Shown one piece after another: positions 53,221-64,000 of a stretch of 64,000 bases of DNA. This DNA is from Erinaceus europaeus (lineage: Eukaryota > Chordata > Mammalia > Eulipotyphla > Erinaceidae): NCBI RefSeq assembly GCF_950295315.1, contig NC_080172.1:76589118-76653117 (forward strand), in the 5' to 3' direction. The notes beneath the pieces were generated by a model. The model was not told the origin of the DNA, did not search any database, and was given only the letters and a program-made list of their open reading frames with translations. Within the stretch, counting starts at the first letter, position 1. Each line of letters opens with the position of its first letter. A program made the position numbers and the translations under genes.

Positions 53221-53715
53221 GAAAGCAGAAGTATACTAGAGTTTGCAGTGAGTACCCCCCTAATACTACCTTTCCACTTTTCCAAGCTTTGGGTCCATGA
53301 TTGCACAACAAATTGTTTGGCTTTGTATGTTAACTCTCTTTTCAGTCACCAGGTTCCAGGTGTCATCAGGATGCCGGCCAGACTTCCCTGGATTGAAGAC
53401 ACCACCAATGTGTCCTGGAACTCAGCTTCCCTAGAGACCCATCCTACTAGGGAAAGAGAGAGGCAGACTGGGAGTATGGACCGACCAGTCAACGCCCATG
53501 TTCAGCGAGGAAGCAATTACAGAAGCCAGACCTTCTACCTTCTGCATCCCACAATGACCCTGGGTCCATGCTCCCAGAGGGATAGAGAATGGGAAAACTA
53601 TCGGGGGAGGGGGTGGGATATGGAGATTGGGCGGTGGGAATTGTATGGAGTTGTACCCCTCCTACCCTATGGTTTTGTTAATTAATCCTTTCTTAAATAA
53701 AAAATAAAAAATAAA
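53221..53715 (+). mobile_element. Family N, internally deleted form
   Basis: Starts in 'gaaagcagaagtatactaga', with deletion junction 'gcagtgagtacccccctaat', and ends 'ttgttaattaatcctttctt' plus AAATAAAA repeats. A 145-codon frame (53248-53685) ends VVPLLPYGFVN as in other copies. Confidence 0.92.
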
Positions 53716-53727
53716 AAATAATAATAA

Positions 53728-55490
53728 AAAAAAAAGAAGTGAAAGGCTTGTATATTGAAAATTATGAGTCAGTACTCAAGGAAATTGAAAAAGACACAAA
53801 GAAGTGGAAAAATATTCCATGTTCATGGCTTGGAAGAATTAACATCATCAAAATGAATATAGTACCCAGAGCCATATACAAATTTAATGCTATCCCCAAT
53901 CAAGATCCCAACCACATTTTTTAGGAGAATAGAACAAATGCTACAAATGTTTATTTGGAACCAGAAAAGACCTAGAATTGCCAAAACAATCTTGAGAAGG
54001 AAGAACAGAACTGGAGACATCACACTCCCAGATCTCAAATTGTATTATATGCTTGTTGTCATCAAAACTGCTTGGTACTGGAACATGAATAGACACACTG
54101 ACGAGCGGAATGGAATTGAGAGCCCAGAAGTCAGCTCCCACACCTACGGACATCTACTCTTTGACAAAGGTGCCCAGACTATTAAATGGGGAAAGCAGAG
54201 TCTCTTCAACAAATGATGTTGGAAAAAATGGGTTGAAACATGCAGAAGAACGAAACTGAACCATTTTATTTCACCAAACACAAAAGTAAATTCCAAATGG
54301 ATCAAGGACTTGGATGTTAGAACACAACCTATCAGATACTTAGAGGAAAATTTTGGCAGAATTCTTTTCCATACATATTAAAGACATCTTCAATGAAACG
54401 AATCCAATTACAAAGAAGACTAAGGCAAGTATAAACCTATGGGACTACATCAAATTAAAAAGCTTCTGCACAGCTAAAGAAACCACTACCCAAATCAAAA
54501 GACCCCTCACAGAATGGGAGAAGATTTTTACATGCCATACATCAGAAAAGAGGCTAATAACCAGAATAAATAAAGAGCTTGCCAAACTCAACACAAGAAA
54601 ACAAGTAACCCCATCTGAAAATGGGGCGGGGGGACATGGACAGAATATTCATCACAGAAGAGATCCAAAAGGTTGAGAAACAAATGAAAAAATGCTCCAA
54701 GTCTCTGATTGTCAGAGAAATGCAAATAAAGACAACAATGAGATACCACTTCACTCCTGTGAGAATGTCAGACATCAGAAAAGGTAGCAGCAGCAAATGC
54801 TGGAGAGGGTGTGGGGTCAAAGGAACCCTCCTAAACTTCTGGTAGGAATGTTAATCGGTCCATCCTCTGTGGAGAACAGTCTGGAGAACTCTCAGAAGTC
54901 TAGAAATGGACCTACCCTATGGTCCTGCAATTCCTCTCCTGGGGATATATCCTAAGGAACTCAACATACCCATCCAAAAAGATCTGTGTACAAATGTGGT
55001 CTTAGCAGCCCAATTTGTAATAGCCAAAACCTGGAAGCAACCCAGGTGTCCAACAACAGATGAATGGCTGAGTAAGTTGTGATATATATACACAATGGAA
55101 TACTACTCAGCTATAAAAAATGGTGACTTCACCGTTTTCATCCAATCTTGGATGGACTTTGAAAAGTTCATGTTAAGTGAAATAAGTCAGAAACAGAAGG
55201 ATGAACATGGGATGATCTCACTGTCAGGCAGAATTTATACAACAGGATCAGAATTGAAAACACAAGTAGAACCTGAAATGGAATTGTCGTATTGCACCAA
55301 AATAAAGGAGTCTGGCATGGGTGTGTGTGTGGGGGGAGAATACAGATCCAAGAAGAATGACAGAGGTTCTAGTGGGCATTGTATTGTTATATGTAAAACT
55401 TAGAAATCATATGCATGTATAAACTTTTGTATTTATTGTTGAATGTAAAACATTAATTCTCCAATAAAGAAATTACAATTAAAAATATTA
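53728..55490 (+). mobile_element. 5'-truncated L1, ORF2 3' half broken
   Basis: Begins at the ORF2 position corresponding to 51460 of the intact L1 ('aagaagtgaaaggcttgtat') and runs to the normal end 'ttctccaataaagaaattac'. Frameshifts near 53900 and 54370 and stops near 54215 and 54843 break it. The Cys-rich region is present in pieces (54780-54845). Clearly older than the intact copy. Confidence 0.93.
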
Positions 55491-55519
55491 TTTAGAGAAA
55501 AAAATAGATTGTTTTTTGT

Positions 55520-56240
55520 GGCTTGACAGTCACTAAATAACATCCTATTGTCTGGATATACCACATCTATCAATCCACTCATTTACTTTAAAGGTTGAGT
55601 GATTATGAATAAAGGTACAGTAAATATTCACATGCAGCCTCTTGTGAGGACTGAAATTGTTAACTTATGTGGGTAATTACCAATGCATGGAATTACTGAG
55701 TTTATTGAAAGCAACATGTTTTGTCAAGTTGTCTTCCAAAGTAGCTTACCATTTTGCACTCCCACCACCAATCAATGAGAGCGCCTATATTCTATATCCT
55801 TGCCAACATTTGATGTTACCCATTTTTTTAGACCATTCTATTGTATGTCCAATAGTATCTCAGTGTTTGAAATTGGAATTCTGTAATCATATACAATGTT
55901 CAGGATTCTATATTTATTTGCCAACTATAGATCTCCAAGTGAAATCTATATTCATATCTTTTGTCAGTTTTTTAAGTTTTATTATATATATATAATAATT
56001 ATTATTTTATCAGAGTATTTCTCAGCTCTGGCTTATGGTGGTATGGGGTAGTGAGGGGTGGGGTGAGGGGATGTTGAACCTAGGATTTTGGAGCCTTGGG
56101 TGTGAGAGTCTGTTTGCATAACATAATGCTATCTACCCCTCCCCTTTTGTCAGTTCTCTAGTTGGGTTGTTTTCTTATTACTGCATTTTAAGAGTTCTTT
56201 CTGAATTTTAGATAAGAGTTCTTTATCCAAATATAGCTTA
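55520..56240 (-). mobile_element. Ancient L1 fragment, antisense
   Basis: 'catttactttaaaggttgag', 'ttgcactcccaccaccaatc', 'tatatccttgccaacatttg' and 'gagttctttatccaaatata' follow the reverse of a late ORF2 as seen in ancient mammalian L1. Interrupted by SINE-A. Confidence 0.75.
55975..56143 (-). mobile_element. SINE-A antisense inside ancient L1
   Basis: 'cagctctggcttatggtggt', a G-rich expansion 'gtgaggggtggggtgagggg', 'tgagagtctgtttgcataac'. 'cttttgtcagtt' before and after is the TSD. Confidence 0.88.
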
Positions 56241-56365
56241 CAAAAGGACATATGTCATATGAATCCACCTATATGAGGTACCTAGAATAGTATAAAGACA
56301 GAAAGTAGAGTATTAGTACCATAAACTGGAAAAAGGAAAGAATGGAGAGAATTTGTTTCTTGAGT

Positions 56366-56700
56366 AATGGAGGGACTGGGTGGTATCACTCAGTAGAGTG
56401 CTCCTGTTACCATGTATAAGGACTTGTGTTCAAGTCTCTGGTCCCCAATTGCAGGGGAGAAACTTTGAAACTGTGGAGCAATAATACAAGTGTCTTTTTT
56501 TTTTTTTCTGTCTCTCTCTTACTCTCTCCTCTCTAACTTCCTCTGTCCCTCACCCTCTATAAAACGAAAGAAGGAGGAAAGAAAGAAAGAAAGAAAGGAA
56601 AAGAAAAAATAAATGAAAAAAAATTCTACCAGAAGCTATCAAACTATCATGTAGGCACCAAGCCCCAGTTATAACTCTGATGGCCAAAAAAAAAAAAAAA
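56366..56700 (+). mobile_element. SINE-B with purine repeat and 3' extension
   Basis: 'ggactgggtggtatcactca', 'aaggacttgtgttcaagtct', CTCTC body, a (GAAA)n stretch at 56568-56600, then 'aagctatcaaactatcatgt' and 'agccccagttataactctga', then poly(A). Confidence 0.75.
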
Positions 56701-57341
56701 TCAATTTTATTTTGGGGAATTAAAAAATTCTAGAGATGGGTAGTGGTAATGGTGAATGTACTTTATGTGTATAGATCAGTACTACTGATCTGCATACATA
56801 AAGATGGTTCAAATGCAAATTTTGTTGGGTATATTATAGCACAAAAATTTTAAAAACATTTCATACTACAATGTTTCTTTAGAAACAGAGTCTTGTGTGT
56901 AGGAAATTATCTGTATTATTTATATTTCTTATATTGCTACCTAATGTTAGTTTAGGACATCACAACTCTAGGCTATTTGCAGATAGAGAGAGAGGAGAGA
57001 CAACACCACACCAAAGCTTCTTTCAGTGTAGTGGGGAGCAGGCTAGAAACTGGGCTCTGCACATAGCAAGGCAGGTGTGCTACTTGGTGTGCTATGTCAT
57101 TGGCCCTCCTGTATATTCATGTATTTAGTTTGATGTTATCCTTACAAATTCAGATCAAGGCCAAGGTCATACTTTGAGTTGCCTTCACCTTTGTGCCAAT
57201 GTACCTTGTCTATTAAAGAACCTGTAAATCATTTGAGTTTGACCCTGTAAATCATTGATTAGTACAGATTCCAGATAACCTGTTGTATATGACCCACACT
57301 TTTACTCATCTACAGTGGCCCTTAAAGCTTTCTCTGTGGAA
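56701..57341. other. Unassigned DNA apart from one SINE-G
   Basis: Only the SINE-G at 56980-57115 is recognised. No gene. Confidence 0.45.
56980..57115 (-). mobile_element. SINE-G, antisense
   Basis: 'gatagagagagaggagagac', 'caccacaccaaagcttcttt', 'cagtgtagtggggagcaggc', 'gtgtgctatgtcattggccc'. Confidence 0.65.
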
Positions 57342-57420
57342 CCTGTCATCCTAGTGGTTAAGAGCCAGTATTTGGAGTCAGTCAGACCTCAGTTTTAGTT
57401 CAATTTTGTCATATGCTAAT
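57342..57420 (+). repeat. MIR fragment
   Basis: 'tcctagtggttaagagccag', 'tatttggagtcagtcagacc' match the MIR head in sense. Confidence 0.7.
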
Positions 57421-57487
57421 CCTATACATTTAGAAAAAAAAAAATCACTCATCCCTCTCAGTTTCTGCTCCTCTGTTGTTAGGGTAA

Positions 57488-57490
<3 letters not shown>

Positions 57491-57552
<62 letters not shown>
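57491..57552. repeat. (TG)31 microsatellite
   Basis: 31 uninterrupted TG units, the longest simple repeat in the window and almost certainly polymorphic. Confidence 0.98.
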
Positions 57553-57553
<1 letters not shown>

Positions 57554-57715
57554 TAGCAGGGTAGGCAAAATAGCTTACTTAAATGGTGCCTTGCTCTGCC
57601 ATGTATATGATCCAGGTTTGAACCTGGCACCTACCACATTGGAGGAAACTTCGGTGGTATCTCTCTCTCTTTCTCTCCCTCTGTCATCTCTTTATCTGAA
57701 AAAGTCTCCCTGAAG
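57553..57715 (+). mobile_element. SINE-E
   Basis: 'ggtgccttgctctgccatgt', 'atgatccaggtttgaacctg', 'ggaggaaacttcggtggtat', CTCTCT end. Confidence 0.68.
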
Positions 57716-57974
57716 TGGCGAAGTCTTATTCATGACCAAAAATAAAATAATATAATACATTTTGAGAACATGGTACATTGTGGGAACTAATAGTAATTAT
57801 ACAACTACCTTTTATCCCAAACAGTACTGTCACTTAAATTCCAACTCTGAGCATCAGTTTCTGAATCTGACGTATCATTTTAAAAAGTGGGGTTTTCTCC
57901 AATGAAAAACAGTATTTTGAAACCAAAATTGCTCAGGAGAATTGTGGGTCTGGAAACATCAGATGAAGATAGAT

Positions 57975-58227
57975 TTTTTAAAATATTTATTTATTTATTT
58001 ATTTATTAGATAGAGACAGAGAGAAACTGAGAGGGTAGGTGAGATAGGGAGAGAGACAGAGAGAAACTGAAAGGGTAGGGGAGACAGGGAGAGAGACAGA
58101 GAGACATCTGCAGCTCTACTTCAGCACTCGTGAAGCTTTCTTCCTGCAGGTGGAGACCAAGGGCTTGAACCCAGATTCTTCCCACTGTAACGTGTGCAGT
58201 TAACCAGGTGCGCCACTGCCTGGTCCC
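57975..58227 (-). mobile_element. SINE-B antisense with internal duplication
   Basis: (TTTA)n tail; the phrase 'gacagagagaaactgagagg' with its neighbours is repeated at a 38-40 bp period (58016-58055 and 58056-58095); 'ccaggtgcgccactgcctgg' head. 'gaagat' on both sides hints at the TSD. Confidence 0.87.
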
Positions 58228-58710
58228 AGAAGATCTTAATACACCTATGTTCATAGCAGCACACTTGGTAGTAGCCAAAACCTGGAAACAAACCAGGTTC
58301 CAAATAACAGATGAATGACTGAGAAAGCTGTGGTATAGTTACACAATGGAATACTACACAGCTATTAAGAACAATGAACCCACCTTCTCTTGACCCATCT
58401 TGGATGGAGCCAGAAGGAATTACACTAAGTGAGATAATACAGAAAGACAAAGATGAGTATGGGGATGATCCCACTCATAAACAGAAGCTGAGAAAGAAGA
58501 ACAGAAAGGGAAACTCAAAGCAGAATCTGACTGAATTTGGAGTATGGCACCAAAGTAAAAACCTTTGGGGGGGAGGGGGAGAGTAGATGTTCAGCTTCAC
58601 TGTGGGGGGGAGGCAGAAGCAACAGACATTTGGTGGTGGGAATGGTGTTAATATGCACTCCTATTAACTCGTAGTCTCACAAATCACTATTTACTTAATA
58701 TGAAAGGGGG
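58228..58710 (+). mobile_element. Old L1 3' end
   Basis: Late ORF2 ('gtagccaaaacctggaaaca', 'aatggaatactacacagcta') with stops, then a 3' UTR of a distinct subfamily ending 'tttggtggtgggaatggtgt' and 'gtagtctcacaaatcac'. That end resembles the Family N end. Confidence 0.88.
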
Positions 58711-58929
58711 GAAATGGATTGAATGTCTCAGACTTCTGGATGCATAGGCCATAACTCTGAGTATAGATTCTTTCGATCTAAGCACTTGATATTTCAAACT
58801 GGTAATCATATTGAATTTTAACAGTGGGTTTAAATTGTTAATACATCTATAATAATAATATGCTTTTTGAAACATTAAATCACCTATCAGCATAGACCAG
58901 GAAGAACAGAAGCAACTGGTGGTGTCACT

Positions 58930-60745
58930 TTTTAAGATACAGCTATATATAAACAGCATAAAAGGACATAAATTATGGTGAGGTCTTGTATGTTACGCAA
59001 ATCTTAACAATGGGATTTTCAAAGTTGAGCCAACTAGCAAATAATTTGGTTATAACAACAACTATCTATTGCCTTCTTAAACCCAAAGACAGCAGGAAAC
59101 TTCCCCATTCTTTACAAAACCCGTAGTTCTCCCAGTCCTGGAACCTCTGGGGTGGGACTCACTTTCCTGCATGCTTCTCTCAATTCATGCCAATTGATAC
59201 TGCATCTGCTGATCCCAACCTATTCAATGCAAACAGTACCACTTCAACATGTTACACTTCAGATCGTGTCTAGAGATATCAGGTGTGGAATGTCAACCCT
59301 CCAGCTTCATTACTCTGGTGAGACCTTTCCTAGCTTATAGGACTCCTTAATTCCATTTGGGTGGTGCACTTCATAAAAAAGCCTCAGAACCTAGATATAG
59401 ACCAGGGCCCATGAGATAGAATTCATGTACACATGTATCCACAATTTTGGGGAAGATATATACCTTAAAGCAATAGCACACAATAGTTTGCAGTGAGACA
59501 ATAAATGTAGCAAGTAGAAAGACCTAGAAAAGACACCATACAGTACCTAGTCAAATACTTTCTGCTTAGACCTAGACACCCTCTTCACCTACTTTCTGTT
59601 TCACTTCCCTCTATCACTCTAAGGCGAACCTTATCAGACAAAGTAAGGATTACAAAAGCTGGATAAAGACAAGAGACTGGCACACGTCAATAAAGACTCT
59701 GATCACTATCAGGCCTCCGTATCACCTGGGGGCCCTAGTCAGGGAGTCCTGGGATTCCCACACAGACTTGGTGGGCCTATACCTCTAGCAGATCCCTCTC
59801 TCCACTGCCACTGGTCATCTCCATCAGGAACAACATAATGGACCCTTTTGTGGGCTCCTACAGGACCTTGCCCTCAATGTGGATCATAACGGTGGGGACT
59901 GTTCCATTCTCTGAAGGGAGGGTGGGCAACATACTCTACCACTCAAGGAAGATTGGTACTGAAATTAGTGCATCTTGGAATGTCCCTAGTCATGAACACA
60001 GAATGTGAGCTCAGACCTACAGGGATGCAGAAGTTACATAGGCTCCTGTGCTGAATATGGGCCCAAGAGCAAATCAATAGGGTTTATAGTCAATAATATT
60101 TATATACTTTTCCCAAATTTAGAAGCTACTCTCTTCCCTAATCCAGCTTTCTGGTCCGTTTTCCAACTATGACACCATCTCCCCAGACAATACCTTGGGT
60201 CCACCTGCACATTAGCTTTCAGATTCAGTCAAAAACTAGTAAAGACATGGGCCCTTTGGAATATACCTAAAATAGACCTACTAGCTTTTTCCAAAACGGA
60301 GACCCCCCAGATCTTCATCTGCAATATTCTAGCCTTTAGGTTTATGATTAGTCAACAATTTGATTTGCCTTATATCTTAACTCATTTTTAGCCACTAGGT
60401 TCCAGATATTATCATGATTCCAACCTGACTTCCATGGGCAGACAACCTCACCAATATGTCCTGGAACCCTGCCTCCCCAGATCCCTGCCCTACTAGGGAA
60501 AGAGAGAGACAGACTAGGAGTATGGATCAACCTGCCATTGCCTACATTCAATGGAAAAGCAATTACAGAAGCAAGACCTTTCACCTTCTGTACCCCATAA
60601 TTATCCTGGGTCCATACTCCCAGAGGATAAAGAATAGGAAAACTTTCAAAGAAGGGGATGGGATATGGAGTTCTGGTGGTGGAAATTGTGTGAAAATGTA
60701 TCCTTTTAATCCTATAGTCTTGTCAATATTTCCATCTCATAAATA
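58930..60745 (+). mobile_element. Family N, longest copy (about 1.8 kb)
   Basis: 5' part 'cagctatatataaacagcat', 'tctcccagtcctggaacctc'; middle part (59490-60300) that most other copies lack; 3' part 'gacaacctcaccaatatgtc' to 'aatcctatagtcttgtcaat' and AAATAAATAA. Without the middle it has the layout of the 1016-bp copy at 31.7 kb. No long ORF. It shows what the internally deleted subfamily lost. Confidence 0.87.
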
Positions 60746-62067
60746 AATAAGATCTTAAAGGTCCAGAAGTACGAGAGTACAGGCTTCATCAACTTAGAGG
60801 TAGTTTCCACTCCATGTAAAATAAACACTCCTAGGTTTGGGTGCCAGTTCAGAGACCTTAGGGGAAGTAATGCTAAACAAACATAAGAGTTAGAATCCTG
60901 TACCTCTTTCCAAATGGATAGAGAGATGGGAACAGAAGAGCTATGGGCCCACCCAGCTTCAAAGGGAAGTGAACACATGAAACCCAGGTGTGTTAGTTCT
61001 GAAAGTGACCTTGATTTAAAAAAAAAAAAAAAAAAAAGAGGGAAACCAGGAAGCAGAGTGGTCGCCACCAGGATGAATGCTGAGAGCTGAGTTTTCCCTG
61101 TAGCAGGGACCAGATCTTGGCAAATTGAAACTTTGAAACTTCTCAGGCATCCTATTCCAAAGTGGAGTATAGGAGCATTCATTCTTTTAACCCAGAGAAA
61201 GGGCAAGTGCTATACTTTGAGTTAAGGATTAGAAAATGAGGAGATTCTCTTGAAATTGACATTCCAGGAAGTCTAGAAATGTTCTTAAGAACTGTAATAA
61301 GGTTTTTTTTTATTCATAACAACTTGAGAGACTCCAGAGCAAAAACCTAGAAGGAGTGCATATGGGGAGAGAGAGAGAACACTAAGAAGAAATGAGGTAA
61401 GCCAACATGTCAAGAGATCGCATTTGAAGTGGAGCAATTAGTGGACCAGAGAACTATAAACATGCTCTTGCATACAACTCTTGCCAACTGACACCCTTCC
61501 CAGTTACCCACTCACAGTCTTTTTGGATATCCAGCAACTGGTAGCACAAAGGTACTTTGATGTATCTGACACTTCTAAAGTATAGACAGATTCTCTCTTT
61601 CTGCCATGGGAAACTAACTTTCAAACTAATTTGAAACTAATCTTTCAAAGAACTTTACATTTCAGAGTTCATATGTCTACATTACTAATCTTCCACCAGT
61701 TGTTACCTACAACTTGAAAAATGTTTCCTAATGCAAGAGGTGTTTATATCATGGACACATCTTGAAATCTTTATGAACAATGAGACAATATATACTCAGG
61801 TTCATCTAAAATACACAGTGTGTAATCATAGAGGAAATAAGTTTAGAAAAGAATCGCAATGATATTCAGAAAAATGTTTAAGAAGCTTAAGCATTTTCTT
61901 CTATATTGTTAACACACATTTGTATTTTATATTATTTCAGACTTGAATGGCTTACTTTCTCAGAATTGCTTTTCTTTTCTAAGCAAAATACTTCTCTTGG
62001 GGTAGATTCTTTGGAATTGGCAATGACCTCATTGTCTATAATTTAAATGATGGTCTTAAAAGTCATG
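60746..62067. other. Unassigned DNA
   Basis: No gene or named repeat over 1.3 kb. A 20-base A run at 61018-61037 produces a run of Phe in a spurious 164-codon reverse frame. Confidence 0.5.
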
Positions 62068-62205
62068 GTAAGGGGAAGAGATAGCATAGTGATTATGCAA
62101 AGAGACTGTCAAGCCTGAGGTTTTAAAGTCCCAGTTTCAATCCCCCAAATCACCATCAGCCAGAACTGAGTAGTGCTCTGGTAAAATAAAAGAAAAAAAT
62201 TATAT
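62068..62205 (+). mobile_element. SINE-A
   Basis: 'agatagcatagtgattatgc', 'caaagagactgtcaagcctg', 'cccagtttcaatcccccaaa', A-rich tail. Confidence 0.88.
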
Positions 62206-62315
62206 AGTAAGCAGTAAACTCCTTAGAAGGAAGATGTGATATCAGTTCAGTGATCCTAGATGAAATTTTAATTTCATAGTTGAAACAGTAGAAGGCCAAG
62301 AGTTTCATAAACACA

Positions 62316-62500
62316 TTCTCTCTGTCCTATCAAATAAGATAGAAAAAAAAAAAAAAAAAAGGAAGGAAGGAAGGAAGGAAGGAAGGAAGGAAGGAAGGAA
62401 AGGAGGAAAAGAAAGGGGAAATGGACACCAGGAATACTGGATTTATAGTGTCAGCACTGAGTCCCAGAGATAACTCTAGTGGCAATCAAAGAAAAAAAAA
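62316..62500 (+). mobile_element. SINE 3' half with (GGAA)n
   Basis: 'tctctctgtcctatcaaata', poly(A), (GGAA)10 at 62361-62400, then the 3' extension 'gacaccaggaatactggatt' and 'gataactctagtggcaatca'. The head is missing. Confidence 0.72.
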
Positions 62501-62559
62501 TTAATGAACGCCTAGTTCCCCAAAATAATTTTTGGTAAATTCCAGTGGTATATAATATT

Positions 62560-62665
62560 CAGAAAGGGGAGAAAGAGGGAAAGAGAAAAAGAGATATCTG
62601 AAGCACTACTTCCTTACTCACAAAACTTTTCTCCTGCATCTGGGGAACAAAATTCAAACAAAATA
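62560..62665 (-). mobile_element. SINE-B fragment, antisense
   Basis: 'gaaagagaaaaagagatatc', 'ctgaagcactacttccttac', 'tcctgcatctggggaacaaa'. Neither end is complete. Confidence 0.65.
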
Positions 62666-62719
62666 ATAGGAAAGCTAATAGTTATGACAGCTTCTGACAT
62701 ATTTTCCCTACCAATGAAA

Positions 62720-62980
62720 GTTTTTTTTTTAATTCCCTTTTGTTGCCCTTCTTGTTTTACTGTTGTAGTCATTGTTGTTGATGTTGACATTGTCGGATAA
62801 GACAGAGAGAAATTGAGAGAGGAGGGGAAGACAGAGAGGGGGAGAGAAAGAGAGACACCTGCAGATCTGCTTCACCGCTTATGAAGCAACTCCCGGGCAG
62901 GTGAGGAGCCGAGGACTCTAACAGGGGTCCTTGCTTCATGCCAGCTGCGTTTATCCCACTGCGCTACCCCACAAACCCCT
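62720..62980 (-). mobile_element. SINE-C antisense
   Basis: 'attcccttttgttgcccttc', 'gataagacagagagaaattg', 'cacctgcagatctgcttcac', 'gcgtttatcccactgcgcta'. Confidence 0.9.
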
Positions 62981-63030
62981 ATAAATAATACTTTCAACTA
63001 AATTAATGAATGAAAAAACTAACTAGTTGT

Positions 63031-63176
63031 GGTCTGGGAGGTGGCGCAGTGGCTAAGACACTAGACTCTCAAGCATGAGGTCCTGAGTTCAATCCCTGGC
63101 CGCACATGTACCAGAGTGATGTCTGGTTCTTTCTCTCTCACTTATCTTTCTCATTAATAAATAAATAATTTTTTTT
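63031..63176 (+). mobile_element. SINE-D, copy 1 of the duplication
   Basis: 'ggtctgggaggtggcgcagt', 'tctcaagcatgaggtcctga', 'gttcaatccctggccgcaca', 'ttaataaataaataattttt'. A near-consensus young copy. Confidence 0.93.
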
Positions 63177-63322
63177 TTAAAAAAAACTAACTATCCATTA
63201 AAAAAAGAAGAAGAACTCAGTGTAATTTGGGTTTAAAGAGAAATTGCATTTACTCAAATAACCCTGCAAAATAATTAGTGTTATTTTGGTATTAAGACCA
63301 TTGTGTCCCGAGAAAGTTCTGT

Positions 63323-63467
63323 GGTCTGGGAGGTGGCGCAGTGGCTAAGACACTAGACTCTCAAGCATGAGGTCCTGAGTTCAATCCCTGGCCGCACATG
63401 TACCAGAGTGATGTCTGGTTCTTTCTCTCTCACTTATCTTTCTCATTAATAAATAAATAATTTTTTT
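63323..63467 (+). mobile_element. SINE-D, copy 2 of the duplication
   Basis: Same as copy 1. It is present by DNA duplication, not by its own insertion, since it shares copy 1 flanks. Confidence 0.93.
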
Positions 63468-63610
63468 AAAAAAAAAACTAACTATCCATTAAAAAAAGAA
63501 GAAGAACTCAGTGTAATTTGGGTTTAAAGAGAAATTGCATTTACTCAAATAACCCTGCAAAATAATTAGTGTTATTTTGGTATTAAGACCATTGTGTCCC
63601 GAGAAAGTTC

Positions 63611-64000
63611 TGTGGTATCTTAAAATATAAAAGGCAAGAGTAAAGATAAAATATGAGTTTTATCTCAAGAAGACCTAGGGTATTTGAAAGCATAGACAAG
63701 AAACATCTAACTGAACTCCTTAAATAATATTTTGAAATATTTTGTTGTTTCTGGGAATGGGGGTGTGTGTCTCTGATGTTGGTTGACTTCTTCAGAAGAG
63801 ACAGAAACAGAGAGATACTGAAATACCACAGCACCAAAGTTTCCTTCAGTGCATGGTACTCCTATATGGAGTACCAGGTCCTCAAACTTTAGTCAAGCAC
63901 ATGACAAAGCAGGCACCTTTTCAAGAGAACTCTCTCATCAACCCAACCTTTTTAAGTTTCTAGAATGCAACTGTGGAATGTGTAATTAGAAAACATAATT
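63611..64000. other. Unassigned DNA with SINE-G
   Basis: Apart from SINE-G at 63785-63945 nothing is recognised. Confidence 0.45.
63785..63945 (-). mobile_element. SINE-G, antisense
   Basis: 'gaagagacagaaacagagag', 'cacagcaccaaagtttcctt', 'cagtgcatggtactcctata', 'ggcaccttttcaagagaact'. Confidence 0.62.

Larger units (their letters stand above)
63028..63610 (+). repeat. 292-bp tandem duplication carrying SINE-D
   Basis: Units 63028-63319 and 63320-63610 are identical apart from lengths of the T/A run. Both start 'tgtggtctgggaggtggcgc', and the sequence after unit 2 also starts 'tgtggt', a 6-base homology at the break. The SINE-D TSD 'aaaaaactaacta' lies before unit 1 and inside the units, so the duplication came after the SINE. 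Confidence 0.96.

Noticed and set aside
57491..57552. Repeat arrays as possible CRISPR
   Set aside because: All arrays here are microsatellites or short tandem repeats. There are no spaced direct repeats, and the genome is eukaryotic.
60712..61206. 164-codon reverse open frame
   Set aside because: It overlaps a Family N tail and reads a 20-base A run as poly-Phe. No domain, no family resemblance.

Overview
The window looks like a nuclear chromosome segment of an erinaceid hedgehog (Erinaceus or close kin), intergenic or deep intronic. The evidence is its repeats: dozens of tRNA-derived SINEs of the hedgehog (ERI) type, an L1 lineage present at many ages, and a few MIRs shared by all mammals. 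No host protein-coding gene, rRNA or functional tRNA gene can be supported. The only long open frames belong to retrotransposons.

Labels used here (mine): SINE-A, short tRNA-like element with a conserved 'ataatggttatgcaaag' head; SINE-B, about 200 bp, 'cacctggttgagtgcacat' head with a TCTCTC-rich body; SINE-C, the ERI-type element with a 'gcgcagcgggttaagcgca' head and an AACAA-rich tail; SINE-D, about 150 bp, 'tctcaagcatgaggtcctga' core; SINE-E and SINE-G, older tRNA-like elements; Family N, a 0.4-1.8 kb poly(A)-ended non-autonomous retroposon whose last bases resemble an old L1 3' end.

Layout. 1-5 kb: sparse old repeats and SINEs. 5.2-8.0 kb: an old, internally deleted L1 with another L1 inside it. 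8-21 kb: mostly unassigned DNA with scattered SINEs. 21-32.7 kb: a series of Family N copies, SINEs and L1 tails. 33.7-37.0 kb: a nest of L1 in L1 with SINEs and a probable SINE 3' transduction. 38-41 kb: mostly unassigned DNA, with a perfect 19-bp inverted repeat. 41.2-47.4 kb: class II (IAP/betaretrovirus-like) endogenous retrovirus remains. One minus-strand provirus keeps a 376-bp LTR, a polypurine tract, the end of integrase and the start of gag. It meets a plus-strand relative head to head across a 64-bp TG...CA segment flanked by two primer-binding-site-like motifs. 47.5-53.2 kb: a full-length L1 with both ORFs open and every catalytic residue I checked in place, the only plausibly functional genes here. 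53.2-64 kb: Family N, truncated L1s, SINEs, and a near-perfect 292-bp tandem duplication at 63.0-63.6 kb.

The parts form one system: the L1 encodes the endonuclease and reverse transcriptase that best explain the poly(A)/A-rich tails and target-site duplications seen on SINEs, Family N and truncated L1s. The most interesting observations are the intact L1, SINE-A-derived sequence inside its 5' UTR, L1 copies polyadenylated before the usual 3' end, the internally deleted Family N subfamily, and the head-to-head ERV junction.
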